Under the pieces are notes generated by a model. The model ran no database searches. It was not told where the DNA came from and saw only the letters and a program-made list of their open reading frames with translations. The position numbers and the translations under genes were made by a program. A stretch of DNA of 64,000 bases from Saururus chinensis. Its lineage: Eukaryota; Streptophyta; Magnoliopsida; Piperales; Saururaceae. Shown piece by piece: positions 28,757 through 41,499 of this stretch; within the stretch, counting starts at the first letter, position 1, and every line of letters begins with the position of its first letter. The stretch is taken from NCBI GenBank assembly GCA_035235625.1, contig CP141140.1, positions 8,452,685 to 8,516,684 of the forward strand, read 5' to 3'.

Positions 28757-28920
28757 GGGAAAATTTTATATGAGTTTAGACCCATGTACAACAGTGTGAA
28801 CATAACACACGATCGACCTAGACATCATGTGTCATCGTCTTGCCCCCTAATTTATGTACGCCATAGGATAGGCGTCCTATCCCATGCTCATATAAAAAAG
28901 GGCTCGAAAGAAACTTTCCC
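28757..28920. mobile_element. Hairpin MITE family, copy 2
   Basis: GGGAAAATTTTATATGAGTT at the left is mirrored by CTCATATAAAAAAGG and AAACTTTCCC at the right. The interior CATCATGTGTCATCG and CCCCTAATTTATGTACG blocks match copy 1. Confidence 0.65.
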
Positions 28921-29682
28921 TAAAAAATTTGGAAAGTAGAGTTGATGGAGAGTTTCTCCTAACGTGGATGATGGGCCGGTTACACCTCGCACTTCCAATA
29001 CTATAATATTCAATGGTCCTTGATTGCACTGGGTAGACGAGACCTAATGCGTCTCATCCATCTAGATAAGGTTCTTTTGTTCAGTAAAAAAAAACTTGAT
29101 TTGCCGCACCCAAGGAAGGGTGAAGCAATTGATTATTCATTTGGCTTCCAAATTACTTTAGGATGAGGTATTCAAGTGACAGTATAAAAACAAAAGGAAA
29201 ATGAAGGCCGGCCTCGTATATATTTTACATTAATTGTGTACACACTTGTGTTTATTCTAAAGATTTTTCTTTTTTTCTTTTTCATGTTTATGATACAACA
29301 CAGAAAAATACCTGCCCCGTCTTGCACCGGGCAGGTCCGAGGAGGGAAGGGGAAGGCTGGCCCTGGCTCGAAGAAGGAAGAAGGAAGAAGGAAAAAGGAA
29401 GAAGGAAGAGGAAGAGTGACGTGAGGTATAAATGATTAATGGAAAGGTGGGGGTGAGGTAACTACTACGTACTTGAATACCTGGAATTTTCTCTTTTAGT
29501 GGTAATTGACAAATGCTTGGGGTACGAGTACAAATATTCGACTGTATAACTCTCTGTTATGTGTACATGATAGTGGTACAAGTACAACAAAGTCACCAAG
29601 TTAGATATCACAAGTTTTATTCTTACAATATAGGATTTACACGTACAAACCTTCGACCGTGGCATTTATCTCTATGAATTAA

Positions 29683-32414
29683 TTAAGGACAAAATTCAGC
29701 AAGATGGCCGAGGTCATCCACTTCCTTGATCAATCTTTCGACTTTTTCTGCCATATCCAGTAACGTAAAAACGAAGCTCATGACGAGTCCATTCCCAATT
29801 AATGCATTTTCATTTTCCACTTTTGACGTCAAGGAACTAGAAAGAGCTAATCTTAGTTCTGCAGTTGTTGAGTTTAGCCTTTCCGTCGTGGTTTCCTTGG
29901 GTGATCGACATCTCTGCATGTTTAAGATACTGTACCTGAGTTCCATTAGTGTGGCACTCAGCTGATTGCCCAACGCTACACAAGGTTCCTTAATAGCCAT
30001 TCTTAAGGGAAGACACGAAATCTGTATAAAGCAGGGGATAAAGTTATTATAATTTTTGGAAACTGTACGTGTCCTACCTCCTCCCATTGTTTAAATTGAA
30101 CAGTGAATATGACTAGATAAATTTGTGCACATGCTTTACTATATACGTGAACAATATTGACTGCTTATATATAAGATATCAGTGGATTCATTCTTCATGA
30201 AGAAAATTAGATATCCATTCATACCTGTTTATGTGAATGTAGGCATCCTTTCAACGTGAAGATACATGCAGCCAACTCCCTAAGCAGCTCTCCAGTTTTC
30301 AGGTACTTGTCCCAAGGATAGGAGAAACCAAATTTACCATGCCAAGGCTCCCATCTCGCAAAATTGGCCTGAAATACAGTAAAGAATCGGTATACTTAGC
30401 TTTTTCGATCGGGAAGTCACATGAATGACAAACACAACAAAACTGATATGGAGGGGGCCTACTCACCAAAGTTTCATCTGTAACCTTCGAGTATAGCACG
30501 GAGGTGCAAGCTCTGAGATTAGCACTAGCTCTTGTCCCATTGTCTGGGTTATAATACTCTTCCAAGCTTTCTGCAACACGATCAACGAGCAATCTGAACT
30601 TTTAACATGCAGATTCGAATATTCAGATAAATTTTGAGAATTAGACATGACAAACTTGAAGATTTGAGCCTCTATGGGATAAAAATGGAGCAATGGCCGG
30701 AACTTTTTACATGATGGGGCCATCCATTCTTTGGTTGATCAAACCTTCAAAACTCAAGGTTTAACTGACAATGCATACCTTCTATAGCCTTGGCAAGATT
30801 GTCGAATTTGTTGGCCATGGAACTATGAAGCTCGTCGCCGGCCCAAACGGGGAAGAAGAACAAGCTTATTAGAATACAGACAGCGAACCCTATGACGATG
30901 GTCAGCAGGCGATCGCAAGCTAAATGGATGATCTCCTCAGCGCGGAACCCAGAAACTGCGACTAGATTGAAGGTGAGGATGAAGATCACGATACCATAGT
31001 CGTACTTTCTTTTGATACTAGGAACCATGCGAGTGTAAGTAGCTGCTGCCCCTGATCAATTCAAATGTGTCACTACGCTTTGTTATATGACAAAGCAGAA
31101 AAAACAAAACAAAGGAATACTTGTATGATAATTAAAAGCTTCTGTTATAGTCGTAATTAGTACCGGCAATGAAGACGAAAATGGCAATGGACACAGCCTT
31201 TGTAATCTGGCCAACCTCTCGAGCTGAAAGTGCTGCCAAGCAACCCAATCCACCACCTGCTATAGTGCCCATCCCACGATTGAGTCCTTTGCTCAGCGTC
31301 GCACCTAACACGAAGTTTGTCGTCATGATTAGACAAAGACAAGCACGATAATCATCATTATCTATATTTCACTAGAGCCTGAAGCAAGGCCTTTCTGTCA
31401 TAATTAATTTAATTTTAAAGATACTTTTGGCACTCATGACTTCAAGAAGATTTTAATTTACAGGACGGAATGTCGCCTAAGGTCACTTTCTATATATCGT
31501 TGATTGACGTAGGGTATACTCCCTCTAGGAATCTCAGTGATTTGAAGCACTATTGAGTGGTGACATGCATCATAAATGTTGGAGTTATGGGACGGTACTT
31601 CTTAGCTAGTGCGAATTGACATGGCAAACTTTGTACCAATAAAAACACATGCTTAGTGTAGATAATTTTTTGAGTTACCACAGCCTGGGAAACGTTTTTT
31701 ATGTTTGCACTTACAATGAGCTAAGTTACGGATGATAGTCCTTAATATTTAAAATCCATGGCGCACATATTAAAGCATGTTAACTCAGTAATATTCGCTA
31801 GAATAAGGCTAAAATGGGGTACTGAAGAGATTATTAGGGTGCATATAGCCTCATTCTATTGGCTAATATGGGCTAGCGTGTTCATGAATGAAGAGCTCTC
31901 GTGTGTGTAACAGTGGAAAATATGAAAAACGCTTTCCACAACCTAAGCTTTGTAAGCATATTCATTCAAATGCGCGCTACGTGCAGTCAATAATAGCATG
32001 GTCTCTTGTCATAAAGCATCTAGCTTTCACCAGTAACGTACTGAACTGCTGCTGTTTGCTGTATGCATATATAGACTGTTCAGGTAAAGCTACAAAAGAT
32101 AAATATATGCTGTCTGCGGATGTCTTACCTGCAGAATACTCGAAAATAACGACCACGGTCATGATAGCCCACATGGCGTTATCGCCAACTTGCTCATAAA
32201 GAGGTTGGATGAGATAGAGAAGAGACACAACGACCAGAGCGAGGCCAACCTTGATGCTGTGCATCACCTTCTTCCGGTCACGTACTGCAATCTTGTGCAG
32301 AATAGACGAGCAAAAGGATACAATAAGCGTTTGTTTCGTCTTGGTAGTTTTAAGAGAAGCTTCTATAACCTCGTCATGATCTCCAATGGGTACAACAGTC
32401 TCCATTTTCTCCAT
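29683..32414 (-). CDS. Aluminium-activated malate transporter (ALMT) family anion channel
   Basis: Six exons (minus): 32414-32129, 31304-31164, 31051-30779, 30570-30467, 30368-30225, 30021-29683. They total 1287 nt (428 residues), within the family range. The N-terminal half has about six membrane segments, including KVGLALVVVSLLYLIQPLY, NAMWAIMTVVVIFEYSAGAT, GTIAGGGLGCLAALSA and the hallmark KYDYGIVIFILTFNLVAVSG. The soluble C-terminal half carries the ALMT signature ANFARWEPWHGKFGFSYPW (269-287, WEPWHG at 274-279). Family members move malate and other anions over plasma or vacuolar membranes, in aluminium tolerance, guard cells or nutrition; which role applies here cannot be told. Of two near N-terminal ATGs (residues 1 and 4), the first is used. 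A TATA box lies 66 bp upstream. Confidence 0.95.
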
Positions 32415-32479
32415 CTCATGAGATTGGAACGTGTCTAGCTATAGCCTTGGGGTAGCACAGAGGAGAGTACATATATATC

Positions 32480-32488
32480 TATTTATAG
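32480..32488 (-). promoter_or_regulatory. TATA box of the ALMT gene
   Basis: On the minus strand the sequence reads CTATAAATAG, 66 bp before the ALMT start codon. It is a near-consensus plant TATA box at the expected place. Confidence 0.6.
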
Positions 32489-34841
32489 GCATATATGGGA
32501 GTCACTCGGAGCAATGACATGGGCAAAAGCGACAAGTGGAAACACACGCACACTCGGGAAGTTGAATATCACCACAGAAAATTGTCTTCAGTCACTGGAA
32601 ATCAAGTGGCGAATTTGGGTCTAGTGGGGCCCGAAACCTACACTTGCACACTTTGTCCTTGGGATATGTGACATCAATCATGGCCAACAGCAGAAAAACA
32701 TGAACGGTTTGTAAAACGCTGCTAAATTTTGTAGCGTTTCAATAGAGCTTTATTGGGAAGCACTAGGTGTCTTTCCATTTAATTCTTCATCTCCAATCGG
32801 GAATGAGGAGAATAATGCGAGTTCAACTGTTCTTGATAGCTTGCTTCCCCCAAATTAGATAGCGCTCCTTTCATGTCTGTTTATCAGTTATCAAGAGTTG
32901 TATAGTTAAAGCATGGCCACTATGAGAGTGGAATTTAGGTACGTTTTTTCTGAAAAGTTGAGAAGTGACTGAATAGTCGTGGGATGGAATGAGGTTTATT
33001 CTACGGTGGGCCTCACCCTCGTCATGTTCGCAATATTGAAATAGATAAATCACATGGGAGTTCACATCGTAGAAACATATGTCACATTGGTGAAACACTT
33101 CAACCTACATAGACAGAAGCACTGACCACTCTAAATGTTCTTTAATTGCCATATTTTTCATAGAGCACTACTGATAATGTGGCAATTCTCAATGATAGCA
33201 ACTGACATTTTTTTCTGGTTACTTACTGGCCAACCAAATGAAAGAAGGCTTCGCCTATGGAAAATGATATTTATGCTTTTTTTATTTATTTTATAAGCCT
33301 TACAAGTATCTATAAATAGATAGATTTGGCAGCTACAAGATAGAAATAGAGGAACTGAATACACGTATGATAGAAATAGAGCAACTAAATACATGTTTAT
33401 GAAATATTGAAATGTAGAGGTGTAGGTAGTTTCAAATAAAGGGTTTATGTGCGTGCACTCGGAATGGCCGAGATGAGTTCCTCTTACACCCTACATGCAT
33501 ACAGATACAACACAAACATACTTGGTTGGGGATTGGTGAGTTTATCTTTGAGAAGATCTTTTTTACTCCCTCTGTCTCACATAAATAGTTTTATTTTTTT
33601 CATGATGAACTAAATGAAGGTATTAATGTGGGATAGAGGGAGTATTTTTTTTTTGGATAAGTGAGATATATTAACGAAAGACCTAAACTAGGGAAAGAAA
33701 TAAAAGACAGTTACCCTATTTACAATGTCATCTTAATAAAAGAAAAGGGAATTTATTAAGAAAGAAAATTAATTTTAGCTCTCACAAAATGTACTTTCTA
33801 ATTTCATATTCATAGCACTAAAGAATCTTGAATTTGTACATAGAAAACCCCTAAAATATTCCAGCATTACACTCCCGCCATACATGATAAAAGATTGCAT
33901 GCATTAATTGACAAAGATCTTAAGAATATATCCAAACTTGGTATTCTTCTCAAATACATGTGAGACATGGCTGATTAAGAGATAAGGATCTTGAGGAGGG
34001 GGTTCACACGTTAGACAGAGGGAGTATTATAAAGCGTCTAGGTTAGTCCTCCTATATAAAATTAAGCTAACTACAAATTTCGACAATGATCATGAAAAAA
34101 AATGCTATGTCATCATACATCTGATATTACATACCCAACTTCAAACGACTTCTCATATTTATTCATTTGTCCATTGAATTGAAACTCGCCCCCACTGTGA
34201 ATTGTAACGTACGATGGACCTCCCGGCCGGCATAGGGCAGGATAAGGTATACGAACCCTAACAACCCTAGTTGCCCGAGCCTTGGAAAGGACAGCACCAG
34301 GGGGGCACCATCCAAACCAGTGCGGTATGGTGCGTTCGGTTTGGAAAGCAACCACCAAACCCTGTCTAGGCCTCTGGCCCGTCAATCTGTGGCACTCCAA
34401 CGGCCGTGCCTCATTTCTCATCCTAATAGAAGATGCTGCATGCCATGCAGCAGTTTCCACATTCCTCTTTCTTCTCAAGAAGATGACAAACCCAGAAACG
34501 TGATAGGTGGAATGGGGAGAGGGGAATGTGACTGATAGCACCTCCGGAAGATATTCTTTTTGAATTCCGTTCCACGGAGAAGAACGCTTTATAGATGTCC
34601 TTTCCTCCGTACATGTTGGCAGGAGTGGGCAGGGACCACCATGGTCACTTTCCTGACCGCTTAATTGTGTTGAAATGCTTTACGGGTCCATTTTTGTAGT
34701 TTTCCGTCGGCGCTTCAACTAGTCACCTCCCCACTTGCATGTTCTTCTAGAGGGTTTTATCTCCCTGGATTCGGATGTCTCATGGCGTGAACCAACATTT
34801 TTAATGCTTCTTCCGATTCTGAATCTGCAAAGTCTGGAATA
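32489..34841. other. Intergenic DNA upstream of ALMT
   Basis: No gene was recognised. The first several hundred bases should be ALMT promoter. A short Stowaway MITE is at 33566, and a second GACAGAGGGAGTATTA end at about 34012-34027 suggests an older, larger element to which it may belong. 34200-34440 is GC-richer, with a 142-codon minus-strand frame (34113-34541) that matches no family I know. Confidence 0.5.
33566..33642. mobile_element. Stowaway MITE, 77 bp
   Basis: CTCCCTCTGTCTCACATAAA at the left is mirrored by TTAATGTGGGATAGAGGGAG at the right, with TA on both sides. One of the cleanest and shortest copies in this window. Confidence 0.85.
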
Positions 34842-35650
34842 ATTAATTTAACGGTGAGAACAGCAGGTGGTAATTTAATAGAAAGCATCTCGAAGTAGGT
34901 CGAACACCATACACGTAATCTGGTGTGGTGGACGGACTTCATGTCTCATCCAGCCCGGCGACGTACGTCTCCGGCCTACTAAAAGCCTAGCCGCAAAAGC
35001 AGAAAACGAACAATGACGCAAACACATGGGACAGCTGCCGTGCCTGTGCAAGTATCTTCCATCTTCTGATCATACGGAATTACGGATGAGACCAACTTCA
35101 ATGAATTGAGCTGATTATCTTACTGTATATTATCAATGAACACAAGTACCTTTGCATTGTTTAAATTGCTTCCGCTGCAGGTATGAGAAGTCCATGAACA
35201 AGGTTTACAACGAGATTGTTTCCTGCTCTTTAAACTAATTAAAGCTCTTTTGGTTGCTCTATATACGTATGTCAGATGATTAGCTTCTCCTAAATGAAGA
35301 ATCTGTGTGTGTCCGTGTGTGTGGAGGGGATTTGTCATTAGCTACTGATCATTGATAGCGCGACAATAGTTGGCTGGATAGTTTGGCACTTCAATTGGGC
35401 AATGGGGACCCAATTATTATAATGAAATTGATTATAACATTCTTTGAGGAGAACCTAAGCAGACAGACAGAGCTGTGTGGACAAACAGATCGAGGTCTGT
35501 GGAAGACAAATCATCAGTTCATCATTTAACAGCTGTCAACACTCAAGTCGAAAAGAAAAATGGAGGAATATGGCTCAAATTTTGTTTAACGTCAAGAAAG
35601 ACTTCTATGTAGTGGACGCAGCTCCAATTAGGCTCGGTTCTGCTAGTTTT
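34842..35650. repeat. Dispersed homologous segment, copy A
   Basis: It shares with 45723-46590, in the same order and orientation, the blocks TTAATTTAACGGTGAGAACA, CTCCGGCCTACTAAAA, GCAAAAGCAGAAAACGAAC, CATCTTCTGATCAT, TTTACAACGAGATTGTT and GAACCTAAGC. Similarity is imperfect, so the duplication is old. No ORF is conserved between the copies; ACAACGAGATTGTT is preceded by CTGCAG, which could be an acceptor. The origin is unknown: repeat family member or segmental duplication. Confidence 0.75.
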
Positions 35651-35833
35651 ATTTACAATCATATTAGGAAAATGTTTTCCACATTGGCTCCATGACGAGC
35701 GCACGTGACCCTGCTACATAATCTTAATTCGCCTTGAACATGGTATATGGAGGTTGTGTTTGCCTATGTGAACTAAGTTAGGGTTTCTATGTATCATGTT
35801 TTATGAATTTGATAATGAAACTTTCACAGTTTA

Positions 35834-38800
35834 TGTCACGCCTTGGCACTGCTTGATCCGAGTTGAACCCGGTTCAAGGGCCGGTCAAGTGCATAAGGGC
35901 GACAAGGGAAATTGAAATACGATTTAGCAGAAGACTTATATCCTAATTATGAACGATTTATCAAAATTTCGGAGTATGCACACCACTTTGAGAAAAAGTA
36001 AATAAGTAGAAAAGAAAAAGTTACTTTAACTCTAAGATAAACAACAGTCTCAAACCCACATGCTTAGTTAAACCATTGCTCACATCTAGGCTCCAAAATA
36101 GGTCTTAAACAACACAACTGTATAAAGTAGCATAATTCAAAATGAGAACCATACACAAGGTTCTAATCATAAAGCATAAACCAAGGAAAATAAGTCACAT
36201 AAGAGGACTCCACGATCACTCCCAAGTCGTCTCCGACCTTTCCTCAAAGAGGAGATCCTGTCCATCTGCGTGTCACGCCAAGCAGCCCCAAAGCAAAATA
36301 TAATAAAGATGGGTGAGTTTAACAAACTCAGCAATGGTTTTCTAATATACTATCATCATCGAAAATACGACGGCATAGCAACATAACTAATTAAAGCAAA
36401 GATTAACAAGATGTATCATTTCCTGATCACATATACACATTACCTAAACCTATATCATAGTGTATAACCCACATAGTGCCATTCACATCATATCAACCTC
36501 TATGAAATGTATCTTTAACATACATATCAAATCATGTTTCAACATCATATCAACCTGCATCATAGTGTATAATCCACATAATGTTATTCACATCATATCA
36601 ACCTTCATGAAATGTATCTCTAACATGCGTATCGAATCATGCTTCAACATCATATCAACCTGCATTAAATATATCTCTAACATACATATCAAATTATACA
36701 TTACATCATATCAACCTGCATGAGATGTATCTCTAACATACATATTAAGTCATGCATCACATCATATCAACCTACATGAAATGTATCTCCAACATACATA
36801 TCAAGTCATGCATCATATCATATCAACCTACATGAGATGTATCTTCAACATACATATCAAGTCATACATCATATCATATCAACCTACATGAGATGTATCT
36901 CCAACATATATATCAAGTCATGCATCACATCATATAAAAAATGTCTCCATTAAGGAGCAATCACAATTTTATGTCACACAGACGGGAACATATACAAGGC
37001 TACGAAGGTGTGTCATGGTCCAAATTCTGCAGAGTAAGCACAATTTGGTGTCACACAGACGGGAACAAAGACGAGGTCACGAAGGTGTGTTATGGTACAA
37101 ATTCTACGAAAGAATTTAAGAAGTTTGGGGTTGTCAATCCCTAAAGACTGTTTACCCCAGACGATCCTGGCCAAGGATGTTACATTCTTACGAAGAAAAC
37201 CTAGAGTAAGGGTGTTTATTTTGGGACATCTCCTGCGATGGGGAATAACCCGAGTTTTCACATAAGAAACCCTAGAACACATGGTAGCCAATGCACAGAG
37301 CATACCATACTGGATTCTCAGGGTCTAGAAGACAATAATAATCTCAAATCGCAAGACAAGTACACAACTCGTCCCTACATAATTTCCATTTAATTAGACT
37401 CAACCCAGGGAGTGCACATGATCCATAAAGGAACTCAAATCAAAACATGTCCTTTTGGACCAATCAAGTTTCGATTAAGCCATGACCAATTAATCCGGCA
37501 CGCAATTTCACCACATTGCATCTAATCGATCACATTCGATTAATCTCGATAAAGCCTTAATTGAAAATCCATTTTCATGATACATGCAACATGGTACATA
37601 CGTGGGTAAGATATACATGAATCCTAATTTATGCTAAGTGCTCTCATAAGCCCCCCATGCATCATTCATAATCATGATATCCATCCTCATCATCATCATT
37701 AAACCCCACATGTGTGTGTGTACATAGTAGAAGCAATTCACTCAATGCCTCTTTAACATGGTTGTAATCCACTCACCATCACACTACACATGTGTATCAT
37801 CTAATCATGAATTCCAGCGAAAATCATAAGAGAAGAATCATTAAAATTATAACTCAAGTCAAAGCTTATCCATAAGTTAAACTTATATAAGATCATTCAA
37901 TTCATACTTAAGCAAAGATATACACCATCATTCACACATCAATTAACCACATCCTTACATGACATATCAGTCCATTAGCACGCTATAGCTCTACTGAAAA
38001 TATACATAACTATAGAGAATCAACCATTCATAAATTCAAGATATAATTCCAACATCATATAACCAATCTCAAGTCATTCTACATAATACTAAATATATAC
38101 CACAACTTTATAACCTTAATGATATACCCTTCAAGTAGTATAATATAGCTCAAAACACTCAACATACACATGAAAATGATATACTAAAGTAGAATTAGCG
38201 AAATAAATATCATGCAAATATTATAAAATCTGCTATGTAGCCATTTAAACGCCTAGTAGAGCCGTTCGATCGGCTAAACGAAAAATCTGTCGAACTGATA
38301 GTGTTGCCGTTCGAACTCCCAATCAGGACGTTCGATCAGCTAAGCGGAAAATCGGTCGAATTTACAGTGTTGCCATTCGAATGCCTAGGAGGGTCGTTGA
38401 AATGCCAACAAGGTAGAATTGACATTCTCCATTTCAAAATTTCAAACTGAAACACCATTAATGAAACTTAAAATCTCCATCTAACAACCAAAATGTCATT
38501 AGAATTCCACCATAACTTCTAGATAGCTAATCCACATCATAACAAGATAAAACCCTATGAAATCAGGATTAAAGATTACCATTTACTAATCATGTCATTA
38601 AAATACTAAATCAAGTAAATCTACTTAAAATAAACCACAAAATCAATAGTTTTACCATAGAAAAACTAAAATTTCGAAAGTCCATTACCTTATCCCTTGA
38701 TTAGGCTTGGATTTGATGGTCACCCTTCTTGAAAACCTTGCAAATACATAGAGTTTAAATTAAACTCCATTAAAATCGATTTAACATAGAAAACCCTAAT

Positions 38801-39503
38801 GAAAAACTTAGATCTAAGACTTGTTGAACATAAAAATCGGATTTTTAGATCTAGGGTTTGAAGTAAATATGCAAATCAGTAGTTTTAATATTTAAAAATA
38901 AATCAAAACAAATGGAAAATGATAAATCTAGAAAGGATTAGGAGGAAATTTAGGGTTTAAGGCTTAATTAGAAGAGACTTACCTTAAACACCTTCTAATC
39001 CAGGCCTAATTGGGGAATTAGGCCTAACCTCCCTTTCCCAGCCTATTCCAAAAATGGAAATAACTCAGGTGATTTTATTTATAGTAGGGTTTGGGTGTGT
39101 GTAGGTAATTAGTGGGGTATTAATAGAAAAATAGGCTAAAAATTGGTAATTTGGCTATTTGATAATTAATTAAACTTGGAAAAATTGTGAAATTTTTTTT
39201 GTAAAGGCTTGTGTTGATGTCTAGGTTAGTTTGGTCGAAAAACCCAAATTTCGACGGTGGGGCCCACAGGGTCCCGCCAAACCCTAATTTTTGAAAAATT
39301 AGTGAAAATTTAAAAAAATCACAAAAATTCATATTTGACCCAAAATCACTTAAAATCTATAATTATAAAGTTTATTTTGATTAAAACCATAAAAAATATC
39401 ATTTATTCATGAAACCACCGAATTAATAAGAAAATTAGTTAACCAAGCAATAACAGATAATTAAAAAGAAATGAAGACCGGTTTAAAAATGATAGTCCTT
39501 ACA
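35834..39503 (-). mobile_element. Solo LTR of a large Ty3/Gypsy-type element (Tekay/Del-like)
   Basis: On the minus strand it runs from TGTAAGGACTATC to GGCGTGACA (TG...CA ends) and is flanked by a perfect 5 bp duplication, GTTTA (35829-35833 and 39504-39508). The 3.67 kb body has no long ORF, no internal domain and no second LTR, so it is a solo LTR left by recombination. A CTATAAATAA TATA-like site lies near 39080 on the minus strand. It holds a 56 bp minisatellite (36430-36935). Very long LTRs of this kind are typical of Tekay/Del elements. The intact duplication suggests moderate age; a solo LTR cannot be dated by LTR comparison. Confidence 0.78.
36430..36935 (+). repeat. Minisatellite, ~8 units of 56 bp, inside the solo LTR
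   Basis: ATCATATCAACCT recurs at 36488, 36544, 36592, 36649, 36705, 36761, 36817 and 36873, mostly 56 bp apart. Units read roughly ATCATATCAACCTGCATGAG, then ATGTATCTCTAACATACATA, then TCAAGTCATGCATCAC. The three last units are the most alike, which suggests recent growth at that end. It continues into two TTATGTCACACAGACGGGAA-type repeats (36968 and 37049). Confidence 0.9.
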
Positions 39504-39839
39504 GTTTAGATGCATCTATTGTATAATTATCATCCTACCAATCAAGGTGACTTATTGGCAAGGGTAAGACTCAAAGGAGATATATTGAGCCATTAGGAAG
39601 AGTTTTTTATGTTCTAGTATGACAATGAGCTCATCATAAGGAATACATTCATTTGAGGCTTTTATATTTGAGATCGATTATAATTAATTTGGATCAGGCC
39701 AACGTTGTTTTGCCGTTGTTTGCCTACGTACGAATTGGATAATATTTACAATATTATTTTAATACAATTGGATTCGAACGTAGTTCTACCTAACAAGTAT
39801 TACATGCATCAGGCATCACAAAATTATATATGTTAAAAA

Positions 39840-41422
39840 TATATATATTCTTATATTCAAATACATCATTTGGAGTTGGATTAAAATCTCATAAATTATC
39901 ATTATCAAACAAAAATCATAGAAGTTAAACAAAAATCTTATAAATTATCAAAGTAAGACAGAAATCTCATAAATCATATTAATCATCGGAGTTAGATAAA
40001 AATCGCATAAACCATTAGAGATAAACATAATCTAACAAATTAATGGAATTACACATATTGCTCTATCACATAGCGGAGCAGAACACAATAGAATAGATTA
40101 GATAACATCAGAACCCATTGGATCACATTAGACTATATTAGAGCATATCAAATTATAACAGAGTCTATCATATCAAAGCATATTAGGACGCCTCAGATCA
40201 TGTTGGATAAAGCATAATAATTCAAATAAGAATATATTAGAATACGACAGATTATAGCAAATTATATATCTTAATTAATATATTAATATCACTAATTAAG
40301 ATGTGCATGCATATAAGCCATTTAACATCCTAAGTTAAACTTAGGATGCCTATGTATTCTTAACTCATATTAAAACAAAATATCAGAAATGTTTACTCCT
40401 ATGAGGTACAGGAAGTGGCAGCATTTAGAGTTGTTCGTTTCTTTAGGGCATCCTCCTTTTAGGTCGGGAGATGGCAAGTAGAATCTCTTCTAGCTTCGGA
40501 CATCTTTCTCACTATATCTGAAGGTGGCAATAGAATCTCTCTTCAACCCGGAACACTTTATGCTCCCTGTGGCCGTAGGTGACGAACAGAACATCCCCTC
40601 AACTAAAGACACTTCTCACTTTCCGTGCTTGGAGGCAACAGACAGAGCATCCCCTAACCTGGGGATGCTTCTCTCACTGTGTGGTCCTACGGTGGAGAAC
40701 AAAGTCTCCCTTACTCTGGGTCACCTCTCTCGTTGTGGACCACTTTTCTTTCTTCAGTGCTCGAGGGCAATGGGAAAAACTTCTTCTTGCTTCTGGAAGT
40801 TTCTTCCTTATATAGTCACTAACTCAAAGAATAAACCCCTCTATTATATAGAACACTTTCGATTTTGTTAAGAATACCTCTTCAACAGACTAAGTCGGAC
40901 TCAGAATGATCATCAGAAACAGAGAAAAGAAGTTATGGGTTCAAAATGATAGAAAACGGGTATTAATAGCCTTCAACTACGCCAAAAATGCGGCGTCACG
41001 CCGCCATTTTTGGTGTCGGCACCCGCCGAAATGTCACCTCGCTCACGTAACGAAAGCGGCACCTACGCGTTCATCACGCATGATATTTTTATTAATACTT
41101 ATCTTCAAACGCCCGTATCTTTCTATCCCAAACTCAGATTCACACGTTCTTAGTACCGTTGAGCTCGTATCGACGAGCCCACTTAAAGTAATTTAACCAG
41201 TTTTTTTTAAGTGAGTCATGCCCATATTACACACTTCCCGAGGTCATAACTTTTGCTCCATACCTCTGTTCCATGCGTTTTTCAATTTGCTAGGCTTGTT
41301 TCTTCGAGCTCTACTCATATATAGAGGTTTCAACCTTCGAAACCCTATCATACTTGTCTAAAAATTATCTAATGACCCCAAACCTCTTGGGTTAAACGTA
41401 ATTGGAAAAATGAGGTATTACA
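39840..41422 (-). mobile_element. Second Gypsy-type LTR fragment
   Basis: On the minus strand the sequence begins TGTAATACCTCATTTTTCC at 41422, the style of Tekay/Del LTR starts, followed by a TATTAATACCC-like site near 40970. The body has short internal repeats (AAATCTCATAAATTATC at 39880-40000) and a 56 bp-period repeat (40430-40800). No matching end with a target duplication was found on the left, so it is a fragment or an old LTR with a lost border. No coding part. Confidence 0.5.
40430..40800 (+). repeat. Degenerate minisatellite, period about 56 bp
   Basis: The motif GAATCTCT/CATCCCCT/GTCTCCCT recurs at about 40482, 40534, 40592, 40648 and 40704, each followed by CACTTCTCACT-like and preceded by GGTGGCAACAGA-like sequence. 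Units have drifted a lot. An ORF of 115 codons over it is a by-product of the repeat. Confidence 0.7.
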
Positions 41423-41499
41423 CTTACACTTTTATAAACAAGTAGAGAGTCGATGTTATAGAAGGAAGAAGTCGTTTGTTCCCTGACAAGCCAAGTAGT

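Larger units (their letters stand above)
24641..29682. other. Repeat-rich intergenic DNA between SDR and ALMT genes
   Basis: No gene was recognised. It contains a purine microsatellite, a 92 bp tandem duplication, TA repeats, a 1.6 kb hAT-type element, Stowaway-like MITEs and two copies of a hairpin family, all listed separately. 25734-25949 is open in one frame, but the predicted peptide has no recognisable domain. 29330-29420 is a short GA-rich, AAGGAAG-repeat patch. Confidence 0.55.

Noticed and set aside
34113-34541. 142-codon minus-strand frame
   Set aside because: Long and GC-richer than the flanks, but the peptide matches nothing known to me and no start context, exon partner or promoter stands out.
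40524-40871. 115-codon plus-strand frame
   Set aside because: It runs along a degenerate 56 bp repeat within an LTR-like region, so the frame is a repeat by-product.
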